Translations under genes and position numbers: made by a program | The notes under the pieces: generated by a model | The model's database searches: none | What the model saw: the letters and a program-made list of their open reading frames with translations, nothing else | Told to the model about the DNA's origin: nothing | From: Myxococcales bacterium | Lineage (GTDB): Bacteria; Myxococcota_A; Polyangia; Nannocystales; Nannocystaceae | DNA length: 64,000 nt | Assembly (NCBI GenBank): GCA_020633315.1 | Contig: JACKDV010000007.1 | Location: forward strand, 248,001-312,000 | Direction of reading: 5' to 3' | Shown: positions 9,093 through 18,007 of the stretch, piece by piece | Numbering within the stretch: the stretch's first letter is position 1 | Layout: each line of letters starts with the position of its first letter

Positions 9093-9996
9093 GAGCGCGA
9101 GCTACCATGGATTCGGTCTCCAAGCCGCTCTCGTCGGGATACCCCCTGCCCATGGGAAGTGATCTCCTCCGGAATGGCTGTGTCAATGTGGGCCTCATTG
9201 ATGAATTCGAGCGCCCATCAACCTGACGTTTCGTTCGATCTGATTTCACCCCCGACCCCCGCTCCCCGTCATTTCGTTGTTCGGGACCCGCATTGGGTCC
9301 ATCGAGGCCATGCGGCCGACTTTCCGCGACATCCCTGCGCACTACGCACGAGCAACGTTGTTCCCCTCATTGCCGCGGTGAGGATCCGAAAGCCCCGTAG
9401 TGCAGATTGGCAAGATGTGACAGCGAAAAGGACGTCGAGTCCACAACGAAACCCACTGTCCGATCCTCCGTCGTTCCGTGTTGGTACGCATTACGATGAT
9501 GTCGTGGGGTAATCTGGCCAACAGCGGTTGGGGCGCCTCCCTACGCTGCATTGGAGCTGCATTTGGTTGACGAGGCCGGGGTGCACCCTCTACGCTCATT
9601 GTGCAGGCGTTGCTCCTCCGGGGAGAGTATTGGAGCTGCTTGCACGGGGTCAGTCCAATGCGAATGCGACACGAGGTTTCACGCCTCGGAGTCTCGTCTG
9701 CGCTGTCACGAAGCGCGAGGGGGACGAGGGACGACGAGCGTGAATTCGACACCGAGCGGGGCGATACCGGGGGGAATTCGCCGATCGCTCGAAGGCGCTC
9801 CGCACCCGTTGGCCCGTACGATTTCCACGTACACGATGTCATCGCGGTGATGGCTTCGTTTCGAAACATCGCACACGACGAGATTGACTACCGACGACTC
9901 GGTGTACTACGCTGATGTAGTACGTGGTGGTTCGATGGGGGAAATCGAGCCACTAGGTGTTCGCATCACACACTAGCCAACAGGGGCGGGGTAACA
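9093..9996. other. 904-bp GC-poor intergenic region
   Basis: No convincing gene. Base composition drops visibly below that of the flanking genes, stop codons appear in every frame, and the longest frame (9342-9869, minus) has codon use unlike its neighbours and no recognisable protein. An 11-bp direct repeat ATTGGAGCTGC occurs at 9550-9560 and 9629-9639. The last 110 bp hold a promoter and two dyads. It may be an old insertion or a long regulatory region. Confidence 0.6.
9884..9923 (+). promoter_or_regulatory. Promoter with two overlapping dyads (operator candidate)
   Basis: TTGACT (9884-9889) is followed at 18 bp by TACGCT (9908-9913). Two perfect inverted repeats fill the spacer and start region: ACCGA-N4-TCGGT (9890-9903) and GTACTAC-N6-GTAGTAC (9904-9923), directly abutting. 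They lie about 75 bp before the lipoprotein at 9997. The overlap with the promoter suggests repressor binding; an RNA hairpin is the alternative. Confidence 0.5.
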
Positions 9997-10836
9997 ATGA
10001 AGAAGCGACACGAGGCATTTGGCCTCGTCGTCTCGCTTGCACTGGCACTTTCTGCTTGTGCAACGGGGGACGATGGGGATGATCTGGACTTCGACGACGG
10101 CATTGCGTTTCGGACGCTCGATGCTGGCAGCGGCGATCTTTCTGGGGGGGAAGAGACCGATGCCAAGAAGGGCGTGCCGAGCGGTGGCGGATGGCTCAAC
10201 AACGGCCTGGAGAATCCGGTCACCAGCGGCATCGATCCAGCATTCGCACTGAGCACGGCTGCCGGGCTCTCCGACGAGGGGCTGGCCGCGGATCCACAAT
10301 TCCGCAGCACGGTCGAGTACGTCGTGGAGTGCGCGCTGCCCGATGGCGACAGCATCACCAAGATCATCGATGACGTGGTGGTGACCTTCTACGGCAAGCA
10401 CGGCCTCGCGCCCGCCTGGAAGGACGGTGCGTGCGACCAGGACTGCCAGGAGTGGGTCAGCGCCTGCGTGCTGGCGCGGACCAATCAGTCCGGCGAGAAC
10501 GTGATGGTCTGGATGCAGGCCGATCACCCGGCCATCGGGTTCGGTGTGCCGGGCGAGGCCATCCTCGAGGCTGGCTTCTTCGGCAACCTGTTCGTCGCCA
10601 CCGACGAGAAGTTCTACTGCAAGGGGGCGCCCACGGGGAACGTGGCGGCCAAGCGCGAGGGGCGGACCTGCTCGTCGCCGACCAACCCGTGCGAGTTCCA
10701 GAAGTTCAACTCGTGTGATGGTCGATGCGAGCTCGTGGGGCCGAACCTCGACGTTCCGGCCAACTGCTACCCCGGCAACGGCGGTGGTAGCGGGGAGCAG
10801 AGCTACCACACGATCTCGACCTACATCACGGAGTAG
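9997..10836 (+). CDS. Secreted Cys-containing lipoprotein of a myxobacterial family
   Basis: A clear lipoprotein signal (MKKRHEAFGL... LSAC, Cys at 21) leads into an acidic linker and a globular domain of about 200 residues. Features include VEYVVECALPDG, WVSACVLARTN, EAGFFGNLF and a C-terminal run of spaced cysteines (KFYC, TCSS, NPC, CDGRC). The 'YVV.CALP ... WVSACLLARTN ... EGAFFGNLF' pattern recurs, to my knowledge, in many myxobacterial lipoproteins of unknown function. It stands alone, with AGGGGCGGGG as ribosome site and its own promoter with dyads, so it is likely regulated. Its GC content is lower than that of its neighbours. Function unknown; disulfide-stabilised surface role inferred. 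Confidence 0.82.
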   Translation: MKKRHEAFGLVVSLALALSACATGDDGDDLDFDDGIAFRTLDAGSGDLSGGEETDAKKGVPSGGGWLNNGLENPVTSGIDPAFALSTAAGLSDEGLAADPQFRSTVEYVVECALPDGDSITKIIDDVVVTFYGKHGLAPAWKDGACDQDCQEWVSACVLARTNQSGENVMVWMQADHPAIGFGVPGEAILEAGFFGNLFVATDEKFYCKGAPTGNVAAKREGRTCSSPTNPCEFQKFNSCDGRCELVGPNLDVPANCYPGNGGGSGEQSYHTISTYITE

Positions 10837-11013
10837 GCACACCATCACCGAGCGACGCTGGCGCGGCCCATGCGCCAGCGAGCGCGGCCTCGGACGGGGT
10901 CCGAACCAGGCCCAATGAAACTGATGGGGTCTGGTTCGCGGTCGTTGCGGTCGGGCATACACTCGAAGGCACCATGAGATGGGCCACGCTGCCCACTCTG
11001 CGCCCTCGAGCGG

Positions 11014-13635
11014 ATGTCGACCCAGGACCTCGCTACGCGACCGATTCCAGCTCCCGAGAGTGCGGGAGCGGTGCAGGCCAGCGCCCAGTCGGCGAGCAGC
11101 GATCAGCCATCGCAGCCCGGCGCCGAGGAGCCCACGCTGTCGCACGGCGACTTCGTGGGTCGCTACTCGATCCTCAGCCATCTCGGGCGCGGGGGCATGG
11201 GGGTGGTCTACAAGGCCTACGATCCCCAGCTCGATCGCAACGTGGCGATCAAGCTGCTGCGGCGCGGGCGGTCCTCGGTGGAGGCGGATCTCCGCCTGCT
11301 GCGCGAGGCCCAGACCCTCGCTCGCCTCAAGCACTCGAACATCGTCGCCGTCTACGACGCCGGGCTGGCCAGCCACGGGGTGTTCATCGCGATGGAGCTG
11401 CTCGAGGGGCAGACCCTCAACGCGTGGCTCGATCAGCGGACTCGAACGGTCCGAGAGATCCTCGGGGTATTCCGTACGGCGGGCCAGGGGCTGGTGGCCG
11501 CCCACGAGGCCGGCTTCGTGCATCGCGACTTCAAGCCCGGCAACGTCTTCATCGGTGACGACGGGACGGTCAAGGTCCTCGACTTCGGCCTGGCCCATGC
11601 GGTCGATGGCGAGCCCGCGCCCCGCCGGCGCCGGGGGACCGTCGCCTCGGGCAGCGGCGGAGCGATCGCGACCGATCCCAGCGTCCGCGCCCTGATCCCG
11701 GCCTCGTTCTCCGGCGAGGACGAGACCCGCGAGGTTCGCGAGGCGTCGGACGGCGAGATGCTCATGGGGACGCCTGCCTATATGGCGCCGGAGGAGTTTC
11801 GCGGACGCACCGATCACCGCAGCGAGCAGTTCGCCTTCTGTATGTCGCTGTACGTGGCGCTCTACGACCGGCCGCCGCTGGCCGGCGAGACCTACGAGGA
11901 GCGGCGAAAGAGCCTCGACAAGGGCATCCAGATCAACGAGCGGGAGCTCGAGCGGGCGGCCAGCGGCGAGCGGGTGCCGCCGAGGATCCGCCGGGTGTTG
12001 ACGCGGGGCCTGGCCACCGAGCCCGAGGATCGCTTCCACTCGATGGAGGAGCTGCTGGCCGAGCTGGCCGAGCCGCCGCGGCGCTGGCCGCAGGCGCTGG
12101 CCGCGGCCACCCTGCTGGTGGGCTTCGGGGTGGGAGCGGTGGTCTTCGATGAGCCGCGGGAGGAGCCCTGCCGCAACCCCGCCGCCGCGCTCGAGGGGAC
12201 CTGGAGCGCCGACGATCGGGCCGCGGTCGAGGCCGTCTTCGAGCGGGTGGGGGGCACGATGGCCGGCTCGCTGGAGCGGGTGCAGGACAAGCTCGACGCC
12301 TACGCCCGCGACTGGGTCTCGATGTACGAGAGCTCGTGTCGGGCCACCTTCGTCGCCCATCATCAGAGCGAGCAGCTCTTCGATCAGCGCATGCGCTGCT
12401 TGCAGCGTCGTCGCAACCGCCTGCGCGCCACCATCGACGCGCTGTCCGGCGCCGAGGACCACGACGCGCTGGTCCAGCAGGTCATCTTGCCCTTCAAGTT
12501 GCCGGCGATCGACGACTGCGCCGACCTCGAGGCGCTCGCCGACGAGCTGCCCCTCCCCGAGGATCCGGTGCTGCGAGAGCGCATCGCCGAGCTGCGGGCT
12601 CGCATCGACCGCGCCGACACGGCGCACGACGCCGGTGCCTTCGCCAAGGGCATCGAGGTGGCCGAGGCGGTGGTCGAGGACGCGCACGATCTCGACTACC
12701 CGCCGGTGCTCGCAGAGGGGCTCGGCTCGCTCGGACGGCTGCTGGCCTCGGGCGGCTCGGCCCAGGAGGCCGAGGCGACCCTCTCGGAGGCCGTGATGCT
12801 GTCGGCGAGCATCGGCGACGATCACACCGAGGCCGCGGCCTGGGTGTCGCTGATGTTCACGCTCACCCGCCAGCGCAAGATGGAGGATTCCACGCTGGAG
12901 CTCGCGGCTCGAGCCGCGGTCGAGCGCTCGCACGATCCCAAGCTCCTGGGGTGGCTGCTCAACAACGAGGGCGTCTTCAAGGCCGAGGGCGGAGAGCTCG
13001 ATGAATCCCTCGCGCTGCTCCGCGAGGCCATCGAGGTCAAGTCGGAGCACCTGGGCGAGACCCACGTGGACGTGGGGATCTCGTGGGTCAACCTCGGCAA
13101 TGCGCTGGCCGACCAGGAGCGCTACTCGGAGGCCCGCGATGCCTTCGGGCGGGCTCGCTCGATCTTCGAGGTCACCGTCAGCGACGCCCACCCGATGACC
13201 TACTACGTGCTCAGCGGGATGTGCCGCCTCGAGCAGGCCCAGGGCGATCCGGCCGAGGCGGTCGAGGTGTGCCGCGAGGTGATGGAGCACTTCGAGAACC
13301 ACTCGGCCTCCTCGATGTGGCAGAGCCGGACGGGGTTCGTGCTCGCCCAGGCGCTGTGGCAGGCGGGCGAGCACGACGAGGCCCGCAAGGTGGCCATGCG
13401 GGCGCTCGAGCACGCCCGGGGAGAGGACCCCTTCGTGGTCGAGCAGATCTCGGGGTGGCTCGTGGATCCCGAGGCTCCGATCCCCAAGATCACGGACGAC
13501 GACGACGAGGAGGACGAGGACGACCCGACCGAGGGCGGCGACCCGTCCGAGGGTGGCGACCCGTCCGAGGGTGGCGACCCGGAGACCGCGACGGAGAGCG
13601 GAGGCCCATCCGAGGGCACCGAGACCGGGCCCTGA
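11014..13635 (+). CDS. Ser/Thr protein kinase with TPR repeats and acidic tail
   Basis: An 873-residue Hanks-type kinase: glycine loop GRGGMGVVY (58-66), Lys80, catalytic loop HRDFKPGN (170-177), DFG (190-192), and PAYMAPEEF closing the activation loop. A 50-residue basic/Ser insert lies in that loop. A transmembrane helix (about 360-378) is followed by a helical domain containing two Cys, then TPR repeats (about 540-800) resembling kinesin-light-chain-type TPRs. The tail is acidic (DDDDEEDEDD) and ends in a GGDPSE repeat coded by an 18-bp tandem unit around 13537-13590. The ATG 11014 start leaves a Ser/Gln/Pro-rich N-terminal segment; an ATG at 10974 is in another frame. The architecture matches the 5909-7996 kinase, suggesting related signalling roles. 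Confidence 0.92.
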   Translation: MSTQDLATRPIPAPESAGAVQASAQSASSDQPSQPGAEEPTLSHGDFVGRYSILSHLGRGGMGVVYKAYDPQLDRNVAIKLLRRGRSSVEADLRLLREAQTLARLKHSNIVAVYDAGLASHGVFIAMELLEGQTLNAWLDQRTRTVREILGVFRTAGQGLVAAHEAGFVHRDFKPGNVFIGDDGTVKVLDFGLAHAVDGEPAPRRRRGTVASGSGGAIATDPSVRALIPASFSGEDETREVREASDGEMLMGTPAYMAPEEFRGRTDHRSEQFAFCMSLYVALYDRPPLAGETYEERRKSLDKGIQINERELERAASGERVPPRIRRVLTRGLATEPEDRFHSMEELLAELAEPPRRWPQALAAATLLVGFGVGAVVFDEPREEPCRNPAAALEGTWSADDRAAVEAVFERVGGTMAGSLERVQDKLDAYARDWVSMYESSCRATFVAHHQSEQLFDQRMRCLQRRRNRLRATIDALSGAEDHDALVQQVILPFKLPAIDDCADLEALADELPLPEDPVLRERIAELRARIDRADTAHDAGAFAKGIEVAEAVVEDAHDLDYPPVLAEGLGSLGRLLASGGSAQEAEATLSEAVMLSASIGDDHTEAAAWVSLMFTLTRQRKMEDSTLELAARAAVERSHDPKLLGWLLNNEGVFKAEGGELDESLALLREAIEVKSEHLGETHVDVGISWVNLGNALADQERYSEARDAFGRARSIFEVTVSDAHPMTYYVLSGMCRLEQAQGDPAEAVEVCREVMEHFENHSASSMWQSRTGFVLAQALWQAGEHDEARKVAMRALEHARGEDPFVVEQISGWLVDPEAPIPKITDDDDEEDEDDPTEGGDPSEGGDPSEGGDPETATESGGPSEGTETGP

Positions 13636-13653
13636 TGGGCGATGAGAGGCGAG

Positions 13654-13669
13654 ACCCGCGGCCGCGGGT
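13654..13669. terminator. 16-bp palindrome between convergent genes
   Basis: ACCCGCGGCCGCGGGT is a perfect palindrome 18 bp after the kinase stop, in the 150-bp gap before the convergent lipoprotein. As a stem it has little room for a loop and no T-tract follows, so it is a weak terminator candidate or a protein-binding site. Confidence 0.35.
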
Positions 13670-13785
13670 TGGGTGACGGCGCTGCGTCGGAGGGTGAGGC
13701 GTCGCCGAGGAGCACGGACGCCCTCGTCGAGACCATCGCGGCGGCCGTGGTCGCGTCCGCGGGTCCAGCCTGACCGAGCCTCGAC

Positions 13786-14430
13786 TCAGGGCCAGGGCTC
13801 GTCGGGATTCCGATCGTCGTCGCAGATCGCTCGCGGCAGGCTGCAGCCGCCCTCGCCCTCGAGCCGGGCCGCGCTCACGCAGGCGGGGCACGACGACGGC
13901 GACTCGAGGCAGGTGTCCTCGCAGGTCGCTTCCGCACAGTGCAGCAGCGCTCCCAGGATGCGGATGGTGAGCGGGTCGGTGCGACGGAAGCACTGGTCGG
14001 CGCAGGCCAGGGTGGGGGACGAGTCGCAGTCCTCCAGGCACGCCTCGAGCTCGGTGCACGAGAGCGTCTTGGTGGGGCCCGGCTCCACGCACCAGCAGGC
14101 GTGCTGGCCGGTCGAGGCCGACACGCAGGAGAAGTTGGTGTAGCTGCCGCACAGGGCCGGGCAGTCGAGCTCGGCGAGCTCTCCCGTCTGCAGATCGCAG
14201 CTCCGCACCGTGTCTTGATCCAGGCAGCGATCGTCCCGGGCCAGCTCGCAGGGACCCTCGGGGTCTCCCGTATCGGAGCCCCCACTACCGGAGGAGTCGG
14301 TGTCGGTCTCGGTACCCGCAATCGGCTCCGACTTCAGCTCCTGGAAGAAGTCGCAGCCTGCGCCCAGGGGGGCACCCAGGGCCATCAGCAGGCCGATTTG
14401 GACCGTCCGTGTCGCTGGGGGGGGCCGCAT
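13786..14430 (-). CDS. Cys-rich lipoprotein of unknown function
   Basis: The 214-residue product starts at ATG 14430 with a signal ending in LGAGC. A Thr/Asp/Ser/Gly linker follows, then a domain with about 20 cysteines (CELARDDRC, CPALCGSY, CWCVEPG, CTELEACLEDC, CADQC, CEDTC, CPAC). The cysteine density implies a disulfide-rich surface module; I cannot name a family. The longer upstream frame (to 14559) is rejected because it would bury the signal peptide. It diverges from slyX-xseA with only 109 bp between the starts, so the promoters must share that gap. It is one of several Cys-rich lipoproteins in the window. Confidence 0.75.
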   Translation of the reverse strand: MRPPPATRTVQIGLLMALGAPLGAGCDFFQELKSEPIAGTETDTDSSGSGGSDTGDPEGPCELARDDRCLDQDTVRSCDLQTGELAELDCPALCGSYTNFSCVSASTGQHACWCVEPGPTKTLSCTELEACLEDCDSSPTLACADQCFRRTDPLTIRILGALLHCAEATCEDTCLESPSSCPACVSAARLEGEGGCSLPRAICDDDRNPDEPWP

Positions 14431-14539
14431 GCGAGGCCCAGTAGAACGGGGAAGGGCCCGCCGGCCCAAATTTGTCGCGGCCGCGAGGGTCGTCACCCTT
14501 TCGGCAGCGGCGGGAAAAACGGCTATGATCTCTCGGGTG

Positions 14540-14770
14540 ATGCCGGACGCGGAGCCCACCCGTCAGCAGCAAGCGAGCAACGAGGTCGATGTGAGGCTCA
14601 GTGAGCTCGAAATCCGCTCCGAATTCCAGGCGAGGACCATGGAGGATCTCGACGCAGTGGTCCGGGAATTCGCCGAGCGCGTGGACCGCCTCGAGCGCGA
14701 GCTCAAGGAGCTTCGCAATCAGCTCGAGGTGCTCACCGGCGAAGACGGCGACGACGACGACGACACCTGA
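14540..14770 (+). CDS. slyX: SlyX family coiled-coil protein
   Basis: A 76-residue acidic protein predicted to be one long coiled coil, with the SlyX pattern VDVRLSELEIRSEFQ, then TMEDLDAVV and RVDRLERELKEL. It ends in an Asp-rich tail. SlyX proteins are of unknown molecular function; in E. coli slyX lies next to slyD. TATGAT at 14524-14529 is a near-consensus -10 only 7 nt before a GTG (14537) that directly precedes the ATG, so the mRNA may be leaderless and either codon may start. xseA begins 12 bp downstream. The small acidic helical product in front of xseA invites comparison with XseB, but the residues follow SlyX. Confidence 0.7.
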   Translation: MPDAEPTRQQQASNEVDVRLSELEIRSEFQARTMEDLDAVVREFAERVDRLERELKELRNQLEVLTGEDGDDDDDT

Positions 14771-14782
14771 TCGGGCGGCCGC

Positions 14783-16165
14783 GTGGCGCAGACCAAGCTC
14801 TCGTTCCGGGCGCCGGGACCCTCGCGACCCCCGGTGTGGACGGTGGGGCAGGTGGTCCGGGGGGCCAACCGTGCGCTCGAGCAGCGCTTCTCCATGCTGT
14901 GGGTGGAGGGCGAGGTGTCCAACCTCAAGCTCGCCAGCAGCGGCCACGTCTTCTTCACCCTCAAGGACGACGACGCCTCGCTGCCCACCGCGATGTGGCG
15001 CTCGAGCGTGGAGCGGCTGCGCTTCCGCCTCGCCGACGGACAGGTGCTGCGGGTGCTGGGGCGGCTGGGGATCTTCGCCAAGCAGGGGCGCTTCCAGCTC
15101 TACGCCGAGCAGGCCGAGCCGGCGGGCCTGGGCGCGCTCATGCTGGAGCTCGAGCAGCGCAAGGCTCGGCTCGCGGCCGAGGGCCTGTTCGACGAGGAGC
15201 GCAAGCGGCCGCTGCCGCGCTGGCCCGAGGTGATCGGCGTGGTGACCTCGGCCCAGGGCGCGGCGATCCACGACATCCTCGAGGTGGCGCGCCGGCGCTG
15301 CCCCAGCCGGATCGTGCTGTCGCCCGCGGTGGTGCAGGGACCCGAGGCGCCGCGATCGCTGGTGCGCGCGCTGACCCGGGTGCAGCGCTGGCCCGGCGTG
15401 TCGGTGGTGATCATCGGGCGCGGTGGCGGCTCGGTGGAGGACCTGTGGGCCTTCAACGACGAGCGCCTGGCCCGGGCGGTGGCGGCCTGTCCGGTGCCCG
15501 TGGTCTCGGCGGTCGGGCACGAGGTCGACGTGTCGATCTGCGATCTGGTGGCCGACCTGCGCGCGGCCACTCCCTCGCATGCGGCCGAGCTGGTGGTGCC
15601 CGATCTGCGCGCGGTGGTGCAGCGCCTCGAGCTGCTCTCGCGCCGCCTGGCCCGGGCGCTGGAGCGCTGCACCCTCGACGAGCGCGCGCGGCTCGAGGCG
15701 GCGCGGGCCCGGCTGTCACGGGTGGGCCATCGCCTGGCCGATCCCCGTCGCGAGCGGCTCGAGGCGCTGCGACGACGGCTCGAGGCCTGCCACCCGCGGC
15801 GTCGTCTCGATCGGGATCGCCGGCGGCTGGTCGGGCTGGAGACTCGCCTGCGCGAGGCCGGCCATGCGCTGGTGCCCGCGGCGCGGCGGCGGCTCACGCA
15901 GCTCGATCACCGCCTGGTGGCGGCCGGCCTCGAGGCGCCGCGCGAGGCTCGGCTGCGCCTGGCCCGGGCCGCGGGCGCGCTGCAGGCCCTGTCGCCGCTG
16001 GGCGTGCTCGAGCGCGGCTATGCGGTGGTCACCGACGCCGAGGGCCAAGCCGTCACCGATGCCGCCCAGACCCGGGCCGGGGACGAGATCGGGCTGCGCC
16101 TGCACCGAGGGCGGCTGCGCGCGACGGTGACGACGGCCGAGCCCGAGCCCGAGCCCGAGGGCTGA
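14783..16165 (+). CDS. xseA: Exodeoxyribonuclease VII large subunit
   Basis: XseA is the catalytic subunit of exonuclease VII, which degrades single-stranded DNA in both directions during repair. The 460-residue product has the N-terminal OB fold (WVEGEVSNLK, SGHVFFTLKD), the catalytic core (GVVTSAQGAAIHDI, IIGRGGGSVEDLW, FNDERLARA, SAVGHEVD, ATPSHAAEL), and a long Arg-rich coiled coil before the conserved end LERGYAVV. Length is standard. It starts at GTG 14783. The small subunit gene xseB is not adjacent and was not found in the window; slyX occupies the place. A distant xseB is assumed. Confidence 0.95.
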   Translation: MAQTKLSFRAPGPSRPPVWTVGQVVRGANRALEQRFSMLWVEGEVSNLKLASSGHVFFTLKDDDASLPTAMWRSSVERLRFRLADGQVLRVLGRLGIFAKQGRFQLYAEQAEPAGLGALMLELEQRKARLAAEGLFDEERKRPLPRWPEVIGVVTSAQGAAIHDILEVARRRCPSRIVLSPAVVQGPEAPRSLVRALTRVQRWPGVSVVIIGRGGGSVEDLWAFNDERLARAVAACPVPVVSAVGHEVDVSICDLVADLRAATPSHAAELVVPDLRAVVQRLELLSRRLARALERCTLDERARLEAARARLSRVGHRLADPRRERLEALRRRLEACHPRRRLDRDRRRLVGLETRLREAGHALVPAARRRLTQLDHRLVAAGLEAPREARLRLARAAGALQALSPLGVLERGYAVVTDAEGQAVTDAAQTRAGDEIGLRLHRGRLRATVTTAEPEPEPEG

Positions 16166-16236
16166 GCCGGCGGGCGCTCGGTCGCCCGACGTGGCCTTTC
16201 CCCGCGCGGAGGCGGGCGTCTACGCTTCCCCGCACC

Positions 16237-17012
<776 letters not shown>

Positions 17013-17016
<4 letters not shown>

Positions 17017-17849
17017 GCGACGCGACCGAGGCCAAGGCGTTCGGGGTGCTGGGCGACCCCGTGGGACACTCGCGCTCGCCGGCGATGCACGGCGCGGCCT
17101 TTGCCGAGCTGGGGCTTCCGCACCGCTACTTCGCTTTCCACGTGCCGCCGGCTGGGCTCCCGGCGGCGCTGCGGGGAGCCCGGGCCCTGGGCCTGGGCGG
17201 CCTCAACCTCACCGTGCCGCACAAGGAGGCCGCGTGCCGCCTGGTGGACGCGCTCACCCCCGAGGCGGAGCGGATCGGGGCGGTCAACACCGTGGTGGTC
17301 GAGCGCGAGCGCCTGCTCGGGCACAACACCGACGGGCTCGGCTTGCTCGCGGCCCTGGCCGAGCTGCCGGGCCCCGCCCCCGCGCGGGCGGTGGTGCTGG
17401 GCTCGGGCGGCGCCGCGCGGGCGGTGGTCGACGCCCTGGCTCACGAGACCGGCGCCGAGATCCGCTGGGTGAGCCGTCGCCCCCACGGGCTGCCCCCGGG
17501 GCCCTGGCAGGCCACCGCCTGGGACGGGCTGGCGGCCGGGCTCTCGGGCGCCGACCTGCTGGTCAATGCGACCACCGTCGGCATGAAGGGGGGCCCGGCC
17601 GACTTTCCCGTGGCGCTGCCCCTGCATCGCCTCGGCGCGGGGGCTCGCGTGGTCGACCTGATCTATCCGCGTCCGGCGGGCGGGCTGCTGGACGCCGCGG
17701 CCCGGGCCGGGCTGGTCGTCCAGGACGGGCTGCCCATGCTGCTGTGGCAGGGCGTGCGGGCCCTCGAGGAGTGGCTGGCCGTGTCGCTGCCCTCCGAGGT
17801 GGTCGAGGCCATGCGGGCCGCCATCGGGGCCGTGCCCGCGGCCGGCTGA
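17013..17849 (+). CDS. aroE: Shikimate dehydrogenase (NADP+)
   Basis: AroE reduces 3-dehydroshikimate to shikimate in aromatic amino acid synthesis. The 278-residue product has GDPVGHSRSP at the substrate site, the catalytic Lys71 (NLTVPHKEA), Asp107 in NTDG, the nucleotide loop GSGGAARAV, a WVSRR that would contact the NADP phosphate, and NATTVGM. Length is normal. The ATG overlaps the terC stop (ATGA), so aroE is expressed with terC. The only other shikimate or aromatic genes would lie outside the window. Confidence 0.95.
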
Positions 17850-17855
17850 GCACTG

Positions 17856-17873
17856 CTCACATGCTCATGTGAG
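17856..17873. promoter_or_regulatory. 18-bp near-perfect palindrome upstream of ftsZ
   Basis: CTCACATG-CT-CATGTGAG: two perfect 8-bp arms with a 2-bp centre, 6 bp after the aroE stop and 135 bp before ftsZ. A spacer of two bases is too short for a stable RNA loop, so a dimeric regulator site is the likelier reading. Confidence 0.45.
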
Positions 17874-17894
17874 ACCCATGCACACCTAGGCCGC

Positions 17895-17917
17895 GAGATC
17901 CAAATCTCTGCTTTTTT
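17895..17917 (+). terminator. Weak hairpin with T6 tract after terC-aroE
   Basis: GAGAT-CCAA-ATCTC (17895-17908) is followed after TGC by TTTTTT (17912-17917). The stem has only five pairs but the T-run is the best on the plus strand in this region, so it may end the terC-aroE transcript before ftsZ. Confidence 0.45.
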
Positions 17918-17963
17918 GCGTCCTCGGATCAGGTCCGATACCCCCGGATTCGCCCCTTTCGCG

Positions 17964-17980
17964 CGACGGACCGTCCGTCG
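17964..17980 (+). promoter_or_regulatory. Dyad in the ftsZ leader
   Basis: CGACGGA-CCG-TCCGTCG: perfect 7-bp arms with a 3-nt loop, 27 bp before the ftsZ start. Could be an operator or a 5' UTR hairpin affecting translation. A further dyad TCGGA-N5-TCCGA lies at 17924-17938. Confidence 0.4.
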
Positions 17981-18007
17981 CCTCAGCCGAGGGCAAGAGC
18001 GAAAACC

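Noticed and set aside
9342..9869. 175-codon minus-strand frame in the GC-poor gap
   Set aside because: No domain, no ribosome site, and codon use unlike the neighbours; the gap shows no third-position GC bias.
10974..11013. ATG at 10974 as start of the second kinase
   Set aside because: It is in a different frame from the kinase domain; ATG 11014 is in frame.
9973..13413. 1146-codon open frame on the minus strand opposite the lipoprotein and kinase
   Set aside because: Its His/Leu/Gly/Arg-rich translation is a GC-bias shadow of the plus-strand genes, which carry intact lipoprotein and kinase motifs.
14540..14770. XseB identity for the small gene before xseA
   Set aside because: XseB has a conserved FEEAL-x-LE-x-IV pattern, which is absent; the residues follow SlyX.
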